Assembly (NCBI RefSeq): GCF_003751505.1 | Contig: NZ_RJVB01000006.1 | Coordinates: 62,001 to 126,000, forward strand | Length of the DNA: 64,000 nucleotides | Origin: Erwinia sp. JUb26 | GTDB lineage: Bacteria; Pseudomonadota; Gammaproteobacteria; Enterobacterales; Enterobacteriaceae | Reading direction: 5' to 3' | Shown here: positions 27,909 through 37,813 of the stretch, piece after piece | How positions within the stretch are numbered: the first letter of the stretch is position 1 | Layout: every line of letters starts with the position of its first letter | Made by a program: the position numbers and the translations under genes | Notes under the pieces: generated by a model | The model's input: the letters and a program-made list of their open reading frames with translations, nothing else | The model's database searches: none | What the model was told of the DNA's origin: nothing

Positions 27909-30281
27909 TCAGAAATCGACGTTAATCCCCGCCTGGAACGTACGGCCTGGCATCACCGCCAGCGCCTTCTCGTAGGCATCCTGCGTGGTGCTGCCGGTCA
28001 GATCGCGGCTGCTGAGATAATCCCAGTACTTGCGATCGGTCAGGTTATAAATACCGCCGCTCAACTTCACGTTCTTCGCCACCTGCCAGTACGCGGTCAT
28101 ATCCACCATGCCGTAGCCAGGAATACGATTGTACTCGGTGCTGGAATCGGTCAGCGCCGTGCCGCTGTTGGTGTAGCTCTCGCGGTTGGTCGCGCTGGCC
28201 TGCTTGCCCTTCACGAAGGTCGCCACCACTGCCGCACCGTAGCGCTTCGCCGGATCGTCCCACGCCATGCCCACTACCGCTTTCATCGGCGCTACGCTGT
28301 CGATATCAACATATTTGTCGCCATCGTAGCTGGACTTGGATTTACCTTCGCTGTAACCGAGGGCAAAGGTCGCGCTCAGGCCGTTAACCTCTTCAAACCA
28401 GGTGCCGAAGTTCACCTTGCTGCTCAGCTCTCCGCCCCAGATATAGGCTTTATCGCGGTTTTCAGCCTGATAAACGGTATAGATGTTCGACGGAACGTTG
28501 GTGAACTTGTCCGGGCTACCCGCACGCGTGTAGCGGCTGTAGGCGATAAAGTTCTTGTAGGTGTTGTAGAACAGGGAACCGTTCAGCGTCACGCCGTCGG
28601 TCACGTTGCCCTTCACGCCCCACTCCAGGTTGTTACTGGTTTCGGTTTCCAGGTCCGCATTACCAATCAGCGCGTACTGCGCGGTGCCGGCATAGGAGGA
28701 GCCCAGGTTCCACGAACCGTATAGCTGGCTGGCGTTAGCAAACTGCGCGCCGCGCTTGTACTGCAGATAGGTGATCATCTGCGGGGTCAGATCGTATTGC
28801 AGCATCAGCGACGGCAGGATCTGGCTGTCGCTGTTCGCCGAGCCATACAGGGTTTCCAGCTCGGAGGCGGTCAGCACGGTGCTGCCGGTGGTCAGGCTGG
28901 ACAAGTTCTGCGGCTTGGTGTTCTGATATACCGCGCGCACGCCCGGGATCACCGCGAAACGGCTGCCGTTCAGATCGAAGTTGATCTTATCCTGCACGAA
29001 GCCACCGACGGTGTAGCTGCGGCTGTCTGCCTGCGGCTGCATGATCACACTGTAGACGCTCGGTGCCGGATCCTGACGGAACGGACGCTCGGTATCGGTG
29101 ATGCGGCCGTTCAGTCCGGCGCTCAGATCGTGGCGGCCAATCGTTTTGTTGCCGTGCGTGTCGAAGCCCCAGGTATCAACGTTGTAGTCCGAGTAGACGT
29201 GCTGCATGGTGCCGTTAGCATCGGTCGGCATGTAGGTGTTGTCATGCGCTTCGGTATGCTGGTAGTAAACGCGGCTCGACAGGCTGTCGACAAAACCGTT
29301 GTCCGGCGTGTACTCGTCCGCCAGGCTCACGCCCCAGCGGCGGGTATCGCTCTGCTGCTGGCTGTCGCCGATGGTGCTGGTCCCTGCGGTATTCCAGGTG
29401 TCGTAATGGCTGTGGTTAACCTTGTGATAGTAGTCCAGGGTAGCGCTGAATTTGTGTTCGTCGTTCGGCTGCCAGATCCCGGAGGTCATCAGCGCGGTGG
29501 AGTGCCAGTTCGTCGGGTAGGCGCTGACTTCATCGCTGTTGTTGCTGGTCTGCTGACCGTCGCGACGGCTAAGCACGAAGACGCCGCGCAGGGTGCTGTC
29601 GCCCGCTGCGGCGGTGATGCCGTTATGCCAGCCGCGGTTGGACGAGTCGTAATCACTCTGGTAGCCAAACCAGGTGGAACGTTCCGGGGACAGATAATCG
29701 TCGGCGGATTTATTACGGAAGGAGACGTTGCCGCCAATCGAGGTATTCGGCTGCTCGACGGAGGTGGCTCCGGCGTCAATATCCACGCTGCCAAACATAT
29801 AGGGATCGATATAGTCGCGGCCAATACCAAAGGTATTTAATCCCGCACGGCTTACATAGCTGCGGCCGGTGGCATCCGGTAATGGAATCCCATCCACGTC
29901 TAAACCAACGCGGTTGCTTTCCAGTCCACGAATATTAAATCCGGTGTAGCCGCTGCGGTCAAAGCCGCTTTTACCTGCGGTGGATCCCCCGCTGACTCCC
30001 GTTGCGCTAATCAGCGGCTGATAGCGCATCACCGAACCGAAATCGGTGGTGCCGTTCTTCTGCATCTGCTCGGCGGTAATGGTGGTTTTGCTGCCGCCCT
30101 GGAGCGGAGCCTGGGCGGTAACGGTCATCGTGCCCTGTTCGTTGCTGCTTTCTGCTGCGGCGTTCGCTGTGGCAGAAGTTTCAGCCTGCGCATAGCCGCA
30201 GGCACAGTGAATCGCTGCGGCCAGTACCGCCCATTTCATTACCGGCGCACTGATTCCCTGTAATTTTGACGTGGTGAGCAT
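27909..30281 (-). CDS. TonB-dependent receptor, heme/hemoglobin-receptor type
   Basis: Outer-membrane receptor of 790 aa. A signal peptide ends near ACGYAQA (about residue 33). A TonB box-like GTMTVTAQ precedes the plug, which has the GFNIRGLESNRVGLDVDGI motif. The barrel ends with YNLTDRKYWDYLSS...PGRTFQAGINVDF, the C-terminus typical of the hemoglobin/heme family. The ATG has an AAGGG site. A Fur box lies about 120 bp upstream, so iron control is likely. No heme ABC genes are next to it. The ligand is inferred from resemblance and may differ. Confidence 0.87.
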   Translation of the reverse strand: MLTTSKLQGISAPVMKWAVLAAAIHCACGYAQAETSATANAAAESSNEQGTMTVTAQAPLQGGSKTTITAEQMQKNGTTDFGSVMRYQPLISATGVSGGSTAGKSGFDRSGYTGFNIRGLESNRVGLDVDGIPLPDATGRSYVSRAGLNTFGIGRDYIDPYMFGSVDIDAGATSVEQPNTSIGGNVSFRNKSADDYLSPERSTWFGYQSDYDSSNRGWHNGITAAAGDSTLRGVFVLSRRDGQQTSNNSDEVSAYPTNWHSTALMTSGIWQPNDEHKFSATLDYYHKVNHSHYDTWNTAGTSTIGDSQQQSDTRRWGVSLADEYTPDNGFVDSLSSRVYYQHTEAHDNTYMPTDANGTMQHVYSDYNVDTWGFDTHGNKTIGRHDLSAGLNGRITDTERPFRQDPAPSVYSVIMQPQADSRSYTVGGFVQDKINFDLNGSRFAVIPGVRAVYQNTKPQNLSSLTTGSTVLTASELETLYGSANSDSQILPSLMLQYDLTPQMITYLQYKRGAQFANASQLYGSWNLGSSYAGTAQYALIGNADLETETSNNLEWGVKGNVTDGVTLNGSLFYNTYKNFIAYSRYTRAGSPDKFTNVPSNIYTVYQAENRDKAYIWGGELSSKVNFGTWFEEVNGLSATFALGYSEGKSKSSYDGDKYVDIDSVAPMKAVVGMAWDDPAKRYGAAVVATFVKGKQASATNRESYTNSGTALTDSSTEYNRIPGYGMVDMTAYWQVAKNVKLSGGIYNLTDRKYWDYLSSRDLTGSTTQDAYEKALAVMPGRTFQAGINVDF

Positions 30282-30399
30282 TTAATTACCCTTAGCTTGT
30301 TATTAGTATTGGCTCACGGATTGCTTCGATAAAAAAAGAATACGAAATCAGTTAAGTTTCACTAATATTATTATATTTTTAAAGCGGCGGGATATTAAT

Positions 30400-30418
30400 A
30401 GGAATGATTCTCTTTATC
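30400..30418 (-). promoter_or_regulatory. Fur box of the TonB receptor gene
   Basis: On the minus strand GATAAAGAGAATCATTCC matches the Fur consensus GATAATGATAATCATTATC at about 14 of the first 16 positions, about 120 bases before the receptor ATG. Confidence 0.7.
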
Positions 30419-30750
30419 AATAGAACACAGGACAGAAAGTTCACTTTATTATTAAGAATAATTAATTCTGCAGGATAGCGTTAAGGGCGTTAAATTAACC
30501 AGACACCTGCTTTCGAAAAACTTTCACTCCCTTCACAATTTCCTCACAATTATTTCGATATAAAACTCAATACTGAAAAATAATGATAAGAAAATGGATT
30601 TAAATAATCGAGCACATGCAGAAAGTTAGGTGGAGGATCGGCGGCGCCTGATACCTTTTCCGGCGGGTAAGCGGAATGACCTGCGCGTTGATGTGATTGC
30701 AACCTGGAAAATTCGGCAATTGGGATTGGTATTGAGAAAGACATCAGGCT

Positions 30751-30846
<96 letters not shown>

Positions 30847-30990
30847 GAGAAATCATGCACTGGGCTGAAACAGCGGGGCAATAAAAGCCTGCATGCATCA
30901 GGAAAAATCTGGGCCGAACTGCGAGATTGGAGGCACGGCGTGCATCTGGGCGAAGCCAACAACACTGACACTGGCTATGGCAAAGGCAGA

Positions 30991-31026
<36 letters not shown>

Positions 31027-31032
31027 AACCAG

Positions 31033-31572
31033 CTAGCTGCGTTCGATCTTTTTCGCCGCTTCGTCCAGCGCATCGACAATCGCATAGAGGGTTTCCTGCG
31101 AGATATCCTGCTGCGACAGCCGCGTGTTGAGTGCGGTTTTCATATTGTGGATCGCCCGCTCAACTTCCGGCACGCTGCGGTTATGCACCAGCACCGCCAG
31201 AGAAGAAAGACGCTGAACAATTGTCGCCAGATCGGGCTGGTTTTGCTGTAGCGCGTCACGGCCCGGCGGCTCAAGGCGATAGGCTTTACGTGCCGCCTGC
31301 GGATCGACGGCGGCGATCATCGCCGTTTCTTCCAGCAGCGTCAGGCTGGGATAGATGATTCCCGGGCTGGGCGTGTATTCCCCTTTCGACAGATCCTCAA
31401 TGGCCTTGATCAGCTCGTAGCCGTGGGCCTCGCCCTGGCTGAGAAAATGCAGCACCAGCAGGCGGATATCGCTGCCGTCGAGCATTTTTTCACGGCGTTT
31501 TTTGCGCTGGCTGACGCAGACGGCGCGCGGTTCGCTGTCTGAGGAAGTAAAGGGAAATTGCGGTCGTTTCAT
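31033..31572 (-). CDS. PadR-family regulator, YqjI-like without the metal-binding extension
   Basis: Transcription regulator of 179 aa, read from MKRPQFPFTSSD at 31572. The winged helix starts near residue 31 (IRLLVLHFLSQGEAHGYELIKAIEDLSKGEYTPSPGIIYPSL), very close to E. coli YqjI. The C-terminal helix region (VERAIHNMKTALNTRLSQQDIS) also matches YqjI. YqjI has a long His/Cys-rich N-terminus that binds nickel. Here only about 25 plain residues are present, so metal sensing may be lost or different. It lies 20 bases downstream of the yqjH-like gene, in the same direction. Confidence 0.82.
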   Translation of the reverse strand: MKRPQFPFTSSDSEPRAVCVSQRKKRREKMLDGSDIRLLVLHFLSQGEAHGYELIKAIEDLSKGEYTPSPGIIYPSLTLLEETAMIAAVDPQAARKAYRLEPPGRDALQQNQPDLATIVQRLSSLAVLVHNRSVPEVERAIHNMKTALNTRLSQQDISQETLYAIVDALDEAAKKIERS

Positions 31573-31653
31573 CGCCTGCCCGTGCGGAAAAAGAAGGGGG
31601 ATGATAGTAGACCGCCACCCGGTGAAACACAACCGGCGCGGCGGTCCGCAGGG

Positions 31654-32436
31654 TTACTTCTGGTGCCAGTAGGCCACTGCACGGACAAAGTTGTCGTCGC
31701 AGCCGCGCTGGATAACAAAGTAGTCGTTAAGCTGCTTCACCGCGTCACCTTCTCCGGTCAGCCAGATAAAGTAATCATCGTGCGGCAGCTGGATGCTGTC
31801 GAGTTCGCTAATCAGCGTCTGCAGACGTTCGCCGTGCATCCTGCCGCTACCCAGCCAGCTGACATCAATACCGTTCAGGCCGTCCAGATAGAGGCTGCCG
31901 CTGGCTTCATCAGCAAAGGCGAACAGTTTACGTACCCCGCCCTGCACGGTTTCTTTGCGGCGCTTAAACGCCGGCAGGCCGCTTTCGTCGCAGACGTAAA
32001 GCTGGAAGGCATAATCTTCCGGCACGATCATTGAGCCGCGCGGGCCGCCAATCGCCAGCGGATCGCCAACCTGCGCCTGCGCCGCCCAGCTGCTGGCAAC
32101 GCCGCCGTCGTGGATATAAAAATCCAGGGTCAGGGTGTTTTTCACCCCGTCAAACCACAGCGGCGTGTAGTCGCGGGAAACGGGACGGGTGCCTTCTTTC
32201 CACACCACGCCGTCGGAGGTGACTTCCGGCAGTTGCAGTTCGCCGGTGGCGGCATCAGGGAAGAACACTTTGATGTGGTCATCAAAGCCCGGGGAGATGA
32301 ACCCGGCCAGATCGTCACCGATAAAGTCGATACGCCAGAAGTTTTCGGCGACGAGGGTCTTTGCGGCCACCGTAATCTGACGGAAGCGCAGTTCGTTACG
32401 AACGCGCTTCGGCGCGCGGCTTTTATTTTCGGACAA
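31654..32436 (-). CDS. yqjH: ferric-siderophore reductase family protein, YqjH-like
   Basis: Cytoplasmic flavin reductase of the siderophore-interacting protein family, 260 aa. The FAD-binding domain has HIKVFFP and SRDYTPL near residues 52-90, and GDPLAIGGPRGSMIVPEDYAF is followed by the NADPH-binding half with YVCDESGLPA. The C-terminus DYFIWLTGEGDAVKQL...RAVAYWHQK is that of YqjH. It would release iron from ferric chelates. The Fur-like box and a palindrome upstream fit dual iron and YqjI-type control. E. coli has yqjH and yqjI divergent, but here they are in tandem. Confidence 0.88.
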   Translation of the reverse strand: MSENKSRAPKRVRNELRFRQITVAAKTLVAENFWRIDFIGDDLAGFISPGFDDHIKVFFPDAATGELQLPEVTSDGVVWKEGTRPVSRDYTPLWFDGVKNTLTLDFYIHDGGVASSWAAQAQVGDPLAIGGPRGSMIVPEDYAFQLYVCDESGLPAFKRRKETVQGGVRKLFAFADEASGSLYLDGLNGIDVSWLGSGRMHGERLQTLISELDSIQLPHDDYFIWLTGEGDAVKQLNDYFVIQRGCDDNFVRAVAYWHQK

Positions 32437-32464
32437 GATAATTCTCCTGGGCGATGGCTGAACT

Positions 32465-32508
32465 GGTAATGATTCGTATTAACGCATAAAAATATATCCA
32501 TGATATAT
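32465..32508 (-). promoter_or_regulatory. Fur-like box and ATATATC/GATATAT palindrome before yqjH
   Basis: Bases 32465-32483 match the Fur consensus at 14 of 19 positions on the minus strand. Bases 32492-32508 are ATATATC-CAT-GATATAT, a perfect inverted repeat. Both are within 75 bases of the yqjH start at 32436. The palindrome is a candidate operator for the PadR-family protein. Confidence 0.5.
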
Positions 32509-32604
32509 CTTCACCGCAAGCAGCAATCCGCTAAGAGAGTAGGAAAAAAGTAACAATCTGTGCGTTTGCTGCTGATAACGACGCCGCTGAGCGGCGTCGG
32601 CAAC

Positions 32605-34035
32605 TTACTTGGCGACCGGGCGATACTTCCACAGCCAGCGGCCGCTATTGAAGCGACGGCGGAAACAGGCACCGCGAATGATCCAGTCCAGCGCCATGCC
32701 CAGCCAGATCCCCGCCACGCCCATGCCGAGGACAATACCGAGCAGATAGCCCGCCACGATGCGGCCCCCCCACATGCTGAGCAGCGACACCCACATGGTG
32801 TAACGTGCATCGCGCGCGCCCTTCAGCCCGGCGGGCAGCACCCAGGACGCAGCCCAGAACGGCATAAAGGCCGCGTTCAGCCACACCAGCATTTTTACCA
32901 CGTGAACCACCTGCGGATCCTGGGTGTAAAACGCCGCCAGCACGCCGGCAAACGGCACGGTCAGCAGGGCCAGCGCGCACAGACCGATGTTCGACAGCCA
33001 GAAGATATAGCGCAGCAGCCGCTCCGGCTGGCCAAGCTGCCCGCGCCCGAGTCGCGTGCCGACGATAATGGTGGAGGCGGAGCCCAGGGCATTCCCCGGC
33101 AGGTTAATCAGCGACACGATAGAGAAGGCGATAAAGTTACCGGCAATCACATCGGTACCCATTCCGGCAACGAAGATCTGCGTCAGCAGCTTGCCACCGT
33201 TGAACAACACCGACTCGATGCTGGCGGGAACCCCGATGCCCAACACCTCGCGCAGGATATTAACGTTCAGCCGGGTGAAGTAACTTTTTAGCGATATTTT
33301 CAGCGCCGGAACGAAGCCGATCACCAGCACGTAGATCACCGCCGCCGCACCGATGTAGCGGGAAATCGTCAGCCCCAGCCCGGCCCCAACGAATCCCAGC
33401 CCGTGCCACGAAAAGCAGCCGTAAATCAGCACGCTGCTGATGGCAATATTCAGGATGTTCATCCCGCCGTTAATCAGCATCGGGATTTTGGTGTTGCCCG
33501 CGCCACGCAGCGCGCCGCAGCCGATCAGCGCAATGGCCGCCGCCGGATAGCTCCACGCGGTGGTTTGCAGATAGGAAAGCGCCAGCGCTTTGACTTCCGG
33601 CTCCGCTTTTCCGGCAATCAGGTCGATAATCTGCGGCCCGATAAACTCAATCGCAATCGCCAGCAGCACGGCAAACAGCGTCATGATAATCAGCGACTGG
33701 CGGGCGGCCGCCACGGCCCTTTCGCGATTCAGTTTGCCCAGGCTGAAGGCCACCACCACCGTAGTGCCGAGGTCGATGGCGGCGAAAAAGGAGATGACGA
33801 CGAGGTTAAAGCTGTCCGCGAGGCCGACGCCGGCCATCGCTTCGCTCCCCAGCCAGCTGACCAGGAAGGTGCTGAGCACCCCCATCAGCAGAACGCAGAG
33901 GTTCTCAAAAAATATCGGTACGGCCAGCGGCGTGACTTCACGCCAGAACAACACTCGCCAGGAGCGTCTTTTGGGATACCACGCGGTACGTTGAATAGCC
34001 TGCTGCAGAGAAACTCTGAGGTTTTGCAAGGTCAT
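32605..34035 (-). CDS. yeeO: MATE-family exporter YeeO
   Basis: Inner-membrane exporter of 476 aa, multidrug and toxin extrusion family, whose E. coli form exports flavins. It shows the 12-segment layout of the family. Conserved runs known from E. coli YeeO include LFWREVTPLAVPIF, GVGLADSFN and GAGLGLTISRYIGA, and its C-terminus WLWKYRP is close to WLWKYPRP. The E. coli protein has a longer N-terminus. The ribosome site is weak. In E. coli yeeO neighbours nac and cbl. Here the Nac-type gene is 12 kb away. Confidence 0.87.
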   Translation of the reverse strand: MTLQNLRVSLQQAIQRTAWYPKRRSWRVLFWREVTPLAVPIFFENLCVLLMGVLSTFLVSWLGSEAMAGVGLADSFNLVVISFFAAIDLGTTVVVAFSLGKLNRERAVAAARQSLIIMTLFAVLLAIAIEFIGPQIIDLIAGKAEPEVKALALSYLQTTAWSYPAAAIALIGCGALRGAGNTKIPMLINGGMNILNIAISSVLIYGCFSWHGLGFVGAGLGLTISRYIGAAAVIYVLVIGFVPALKISLKSYFTRLNVNILREVLGIGVPASIESVLFNGGKLLTQIFVAGMGTDVIAGNFIAFSIVSLINLPGNALGSASTIIVGTRLGRGQLGQPERLLRYIFWLSNIGLCALALLTVPFAGVLAAFYTQDPQVVHVVKMLVWLNAAFMPFWAASWVLPAGLKGARDARYTMWVSLLSMWGGRIVAGYLLGIVLGMGVAGIWLGMALDWIIRGACFRRRFNSGRWLWKYRPVAK

Positions 34036-34262
34036 TCCAGCTTTTTATCAGGGAGAGTAGGGACTGAATAATGATGGTTAAAGCGCGGGCGTTATGCAAA
34101 GTCTTTTTATGTTTCAAGGTACTTTGCCGGTGTGATGCAGGCCCGCGCCGTCACGTGTTCTTCTGGCGCGGATGACATGGCGCGGCCGCAGAATTTATTA
34201 AACCGGTGGTCACAGAGCCACGGTGTTACTGTTACACTGCGCCATCATTTAAGGAGCTATTG

Positions 34263-35345
34263 ATGAAATCCCGTTCCGTGACGCTGGATGACGTGGCGCG
34301 TGCCGCCGGTGTTTCCTATCAGACCGTTTCCCGGGTGCTGAATCATTCCAGCCGGGTAGCCGAATCGACCCGCAGCCGGGTTGAAGCGGCCATGCTTTCG
34401 CTCAACTACGTGCCGAATCGCGTTGCCCAGCAGCTGGCCGGAAAAAACACCCGTACACTGGGGCTGGCCACCAGCGATCTGGCCCTGCTGGCCCCGGCGC
34501 AGATCGCTTCGGCGATGCAGCAGCGCGCCAGCCAGCTGGGATGGCATCTGGTGATGGCGATGGCGGGTGCGGATGCGGGCGCTGCCCAGGCGGCGGTCAG
34601 CGATCTGCTGGCGCAGCGGGTGGATGCATTGCTGGTCAATCTGCCGCTGGAAACCGCCGCGGCGCAGCAGATTGAGGCAATGGCCGGATCCCTGCCCTGC
34701 CTGTTTCTTGACGTGGCGGAGGATGCGCCGGTGGCAAGCTGCGGCTTCAGTGCGCAAACCGGTGCCCGTCAGGGCGCGGAGCATCTTCTGGCGCTGGGCC
34801 ATCGCCGCGTTGTGCTGCTCAACGGGCCGTCGTCGTCGGTGGCCGCGCGCGCGCGGTCAGACGCCTGGCGTCAGGTGCTTGAGCAGCATCAGCTTGTCGC
34901 GCAGGCCGAGCTGTTCGGGGACTGGAGCGCCAGTTCGGGCTATCGGGCGGTGATGCAGCTGGCCGATCGCGAGTTACCTTCGGCGCTGCTGGTGGCCAAC
35001 GATCAGATGGCGCTGGGTGCGATGCAGGCGCTGCACCAGCGCGGCATCGTGGTGCCGACGGAGATTTCGGTGGTGGGCTACGATGATACCGCCGACAGCG
35101 CGTGGTATCAGCCACCGCTGACCACCGTACGCCAGGATATGCGTCTGCTGGGGGAACGCAGCGTGGACTGGCTGATCCGGCGCGTGGAACAGCCCGCAGA
35201 ACAGGCGACGGCGGAAATGTTTGCCACCGAACTGGTGGTGAGGGACAGCACTGCCCCGGTGTTCAACGGTAAACCGGGCAGTGCTCGGGTCGCCGCAGAG
35301 CTTCAGCGCCTGGCGCGGGTGCTGGCGCAGGATCCAGAGCAGTAG
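34263..35345 (+). CDS. lacI: lac-type repressor without adjacent lac genes
   Basis: Repressor of 360 aa, the same length as E. coli LacI. The start at 34263 has an AGGAG site. The recognition helix has Y19, Q20 and R24, corresponding to LacI Tyr17, Gln18 and Arg22, and the hinge is RVAQQLAGK. Positions known to bind inducer in LacI are present as D150, R198, W221, N247 and D274, with F162 also kept and Met293 in place of Phe293. A C-terminal tetramerisation helix (AELQRLARVLAQ) is present. The next gene is yeeX on the opposite strand, so no lacZ or lacY is here. Confidence 0.87.
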   Translation: MKSRSVTLDDVARAAGVSYQTVSRVLNHSSRVAESTRSRVEAAMLSLNYVPNRVAQQLAGKNTRTLGLATSDLALLAPAQIASAMQQRASQLGWHLVMAMAGADAGAAQAAVSDLLAQRVDALLVNLPLETAAAQQIEAMAGSLPCLFLDVAEDAPVASCGFSAQTGARQGAEHLLALGHRRVVLLNGPSSSVAARARSDAWRQVLEQHQLVAQAELFGDWSASSGYRAVMQLADRELPSALLVANDQMALGAMQALHQRGIVVPTEISVVGYDDTADSAWYQPPLTTVRQDMRLLGERSVDWLIRRVEQPAEQATAEMFATELVVRDSTAPVFNGKPGSARVAAELQRLARVLAQDPEQ

Positions 35346-35398
35346 AGCATTGACTCAGACGCAGTAAGATTAACACCTCAAAACACGGTGATTTGGGC

Positions 35399-35426
35399 AA
35401 AAAAAAGCCACTATCTGCATAGTGGC
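35399..35426 (-). terminator. yeeX terminator
   Basis: GCCACTAT-GCAG-ATAGTGGC on the minus strand followed by eight T. It could also serve lacI in the other direction, but the U tract favours the minus strand. Confidence 0.85.
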
Positions 35427-35485
35427 TTCTGGACGTTCGGGTGACCAACGCCGCGACACGTCCGCGACGCTGTGAGATTCGAAGA

Positions 35486-35800
35486 TTACTTCGGCTCGCC
35501 CATCGCTTTCAGTTTTTTCGACAGGTCACGACGTTCTTTCGACAGGTCGGCATTTTTGATGATGTAGTCATCAACGCGGTCTTCATAATCGCTGCGCATG
35601 CTGCCAATGATTTCCTGGATCGCTTCCACGCTCATGCCCGGCTTGATGTACTCGGACAGGTTATCAAGCAGCAGCACGCGTTTCTGGTTGTCGCGGATTT
35701 TCTTTTCATTGTCGACGATTTCACGCTGCAGTTTGTTTTTGCGACGAAACATACGCACGAACTCCAGTACGTCCTGAAATGATTGCTTTGCATTTTCCAT
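35486..35800 (-). CDS. yeeX: YeeX (DUF496 family)
   Basis: Small cytoplasmic protein of 104 aa, unknown role, DUF496 family. The sequence [16 protein letters not shown] and the run [12 protein letters not shown] match E. coli YeeX closely. It is rich in Lys, Glu and Arg and largely helical, with a likely coiled coil. The ATG at 35800 has an AAAGG site, and an earlier start at 35839 is rejected as unlike the family. Confidence 0.93.
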   Translation of the reverse strand: MENAKQSFQDVLEFVRMFRRKNKLQREIVDNEKKIRDNQKRVLLLDNLSEYIKPGMSVEAIQEIIGSMRSDYEDRVDDYIIKNADLSKERRDLSKKLKAMGEPK

Positions 35801-35959
35801 GAAGACACCTTTCTTTTGGGCCTGTTGCACAGGCATCACTGTCGTGGCTATCAGCTTAGCGGCACACCGCGGCCGATGGCAATGTTAAATCTGCTCAACC
35901 GAATGCCGCTATCTTACCCTGGCGCTGACCATCCCGCAGTAAGTAGTTGCTGAATCGTT

Positions 35960-37018
35960 TTATTTTCGCAGCGCGAGGCGTAACAGCTCGGACAGTCGCT
36001 CCAGCTGGCGGGCCATTTCCAGGCTCAGCCAGACGTAGCCGTGGATCGCCGTTTCAACCTGTTCATCACCGCCCGCCTCGGCGATCAGCTGGCGCAGTTC
36101 ACGGCTGATTGAGGCCAGTTCTTCACTGTTGGCCGCCATCTGCTCGGTGTTGCCATCCACGATGGCTTTCGACAGCGTGCGCAGCATGTCTTCCGTCATC
36201 TGCTGCGTGCGCCGCAGGGTTGGCGCATTGAGCAGGATAAGATGGCTCTGCCGTGATGCCCACCAGGCATTCAGCTGCAGTTCCAGGGTGCAGACGATAT
36301 TGCGGTTGAGCGTCTGGATGGCCTCAAACACCGATCGCGGGGTGCGCGTTTCCTTACTGGCTGGCTCGATCAGCGATCGCATCTTCACCACCTTGCCCAG
36401 CAGCCGCTGCAGCGGGCGGGTCAGGCGCGGCTGCTCGACCAGGTTTGGCGAAAAACCGGCGTGGTAGATTTTTGCCGTTTCCAGCAGCGAGTCCGACAGC
36501 TGAATGCGCCAGTGGGTATAGGCTTTCTGCGGCCAGATGCTGGTGAACAGCAGCGCCAGCAGGGAACCGAGGATCACATCGCCTCCGCGCCACAGCGCAG
36601 AGTGGATATCCCCCGGCGTGCCGCCGCAGATCACCGCCAGAGTGATGCCGATCAGCAGCGCCATATACGGATGTTTCCCCAGGGTGAGGAAGCCGCAGAT
36701 AAACATCACCACGGCGCACCACACCAGCATGATCGGCAGGTTAAACAGCTCCAGCTTTAAAGCAATCAGCCCGGATATCGACCCGAAGATGGTGCCACCG
36801 ATGCGCTGAACCGCACGGGGAAAGACGTTGCCCCACGATGAGATCGGCCCCATCACCACCACAAGGGTGATCAGCGGCCAGCTGCCTTCGGGAATATCCA
36901 GCAGGCGAACCAGCAGGAAGGTCAACACAAAGGCCACGGCGATGCGCACGCCGTGAACGATGCGATAGTTGCGGTAAACGCTAAAATGCAGGGCCGAGAG
37001 CGGCGTATCGGGTCGCAA
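35960..37018 (-). CDS. yeeA: YeeA, FUSC-like inner-membrane protein
   Basis: Protein of 352 aa. The N-terminal half holds about six membrane segments (residues 25-165) and the C-terminal half is a cytoplasmic helical domain, as in the aromatic acid exporter/FUSC family. The sequence ISSWGNVFPRAVQRIGGTIF is close to E. coli YeeA, and its position beside yeeX and sbmC agrees with E. coli. Confidence 0.88.
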   Translation of the reverse strand: MRPDTPLSALHFSVYRNYRIVHGVRIAVAFVLTFLLVRLLDIPEGSWPLITLVVVMGPISSWGNVFPRAVQRIGGTIFGSISGLIALKLELFNLPIMLVWCAVVMFICGFLTLGKHPYMALLIGITLAVICGGTPGDIHSALWRGGDVILGSLLALLFTSIWPQKAYTHWRIQLSDSLLETAKIYHAGFSPNLVEQPRLTRPLQRLLGKVVKMRSLIEPASKETRTPRSVFEAIQTLNRNIVCTLELQLNAWWASRQSHLILLNAPTLRRTQQMTEDMLRTLSKAIVDGNTEQMAANSEELASISRELRQLIAEAGGDEQVETAIHGYVWLSLEMARQLERLSELLRLALRK

Positions 37019-37243
37019 AACAGGCTCCGAACAGGATCAGAAATAGCGGCTCATGATACCTGAAGCACAGAGGATGGACAGCCGAGGCGGGATGTTTTCA
37101 GCGACTTTTTGACATAATTTCCGTACGGTAATCAGCATAATACCCTGTGATTACCGCACGTTATCAAACCCTTAACGTATTACGTTTTTTTGGCGCGATT
37201 CAGTAACACATTTTCAATAATGTGTTCACATCATCAGGGGCAA

Positions 37244-37714
37244 TCACTCCTGGAATTTTTCAACCGCAACGCAGATCAGAAGATCCCACACGCCGGTTTG
37301 CGAGCCGTCGTTGAGGTAGCGTTCGAAACACGGCCCCTCCGCGCGCTGATAGCCGCTGCCGGGTAGCCAGCCATCAAAAAACTCACGCCACGGTCGGGCA
37401 AAATCCCCGTCGCTGACCTGGACCTGCGCAACGGCATAGCACGCGGCGGGGATCGGCCGAAGCTGTACGTCCTCGCTGTCCAGCGGCAGGATAAAGTCGG
37501 ATGGCACGCTGATGCCGGTATCCACCACCAGCCGATCGGCGGGTATCTGCTGCGGGTCGCCGTAGTACACCGCCAGCCATTCGCCCTTCAGCGGGTTGCG
37601 GCTGACCCACTCACTCAGCCGGGAAAATCCCTGCGGAACGGTTTTTTCCCACGGCCCTTCCAGGCGGTATCCCGCCAGCTGACCGGCCGGTAATTGCTGA
37701 ATTTCCACTCTCAT
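37244..37714 (-). CDS. sbmC: DNA gyrase inhibitor SbmC/GyrI
   Basis: Protein of 156 aa of the GyrI-like family, which in E. coli binds gyrase and protects against microcin B17. The read GYRLEGPWEKTVPQGFSRL and VAVYYGDP-like stretch (LAVYYGDP) match SbmC. The start is set at 37714, where the AAGGA lies nine bases before; the ATG at 37723 is directly after it and so less likely. Confidence 0.87.
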   Translation of the reverse strand: MRVEIQQLPAGQLAGYRLEGPWEKTVPQGFSRLSEWVSRNPLKGEWLAVYYGDPQQIPADRLVVDTGISVPSDFILPLDSEDVQLRPIPAACYAVAQVQVSDGDFARPWREFFDGWLPGSGYQRAEGPCFERYLNDGSQTGVWDLLICVAVEKFQE

Positions 37715-37813
37715 CACAGTCATTCCTTTTCGTGTTGTGGTGTAACGCTATCCGCCACTGCCGAGGCGATGACCTCAGCGACGGCATATGCCCGCGACGT
37801 TACCTGTCACGGG

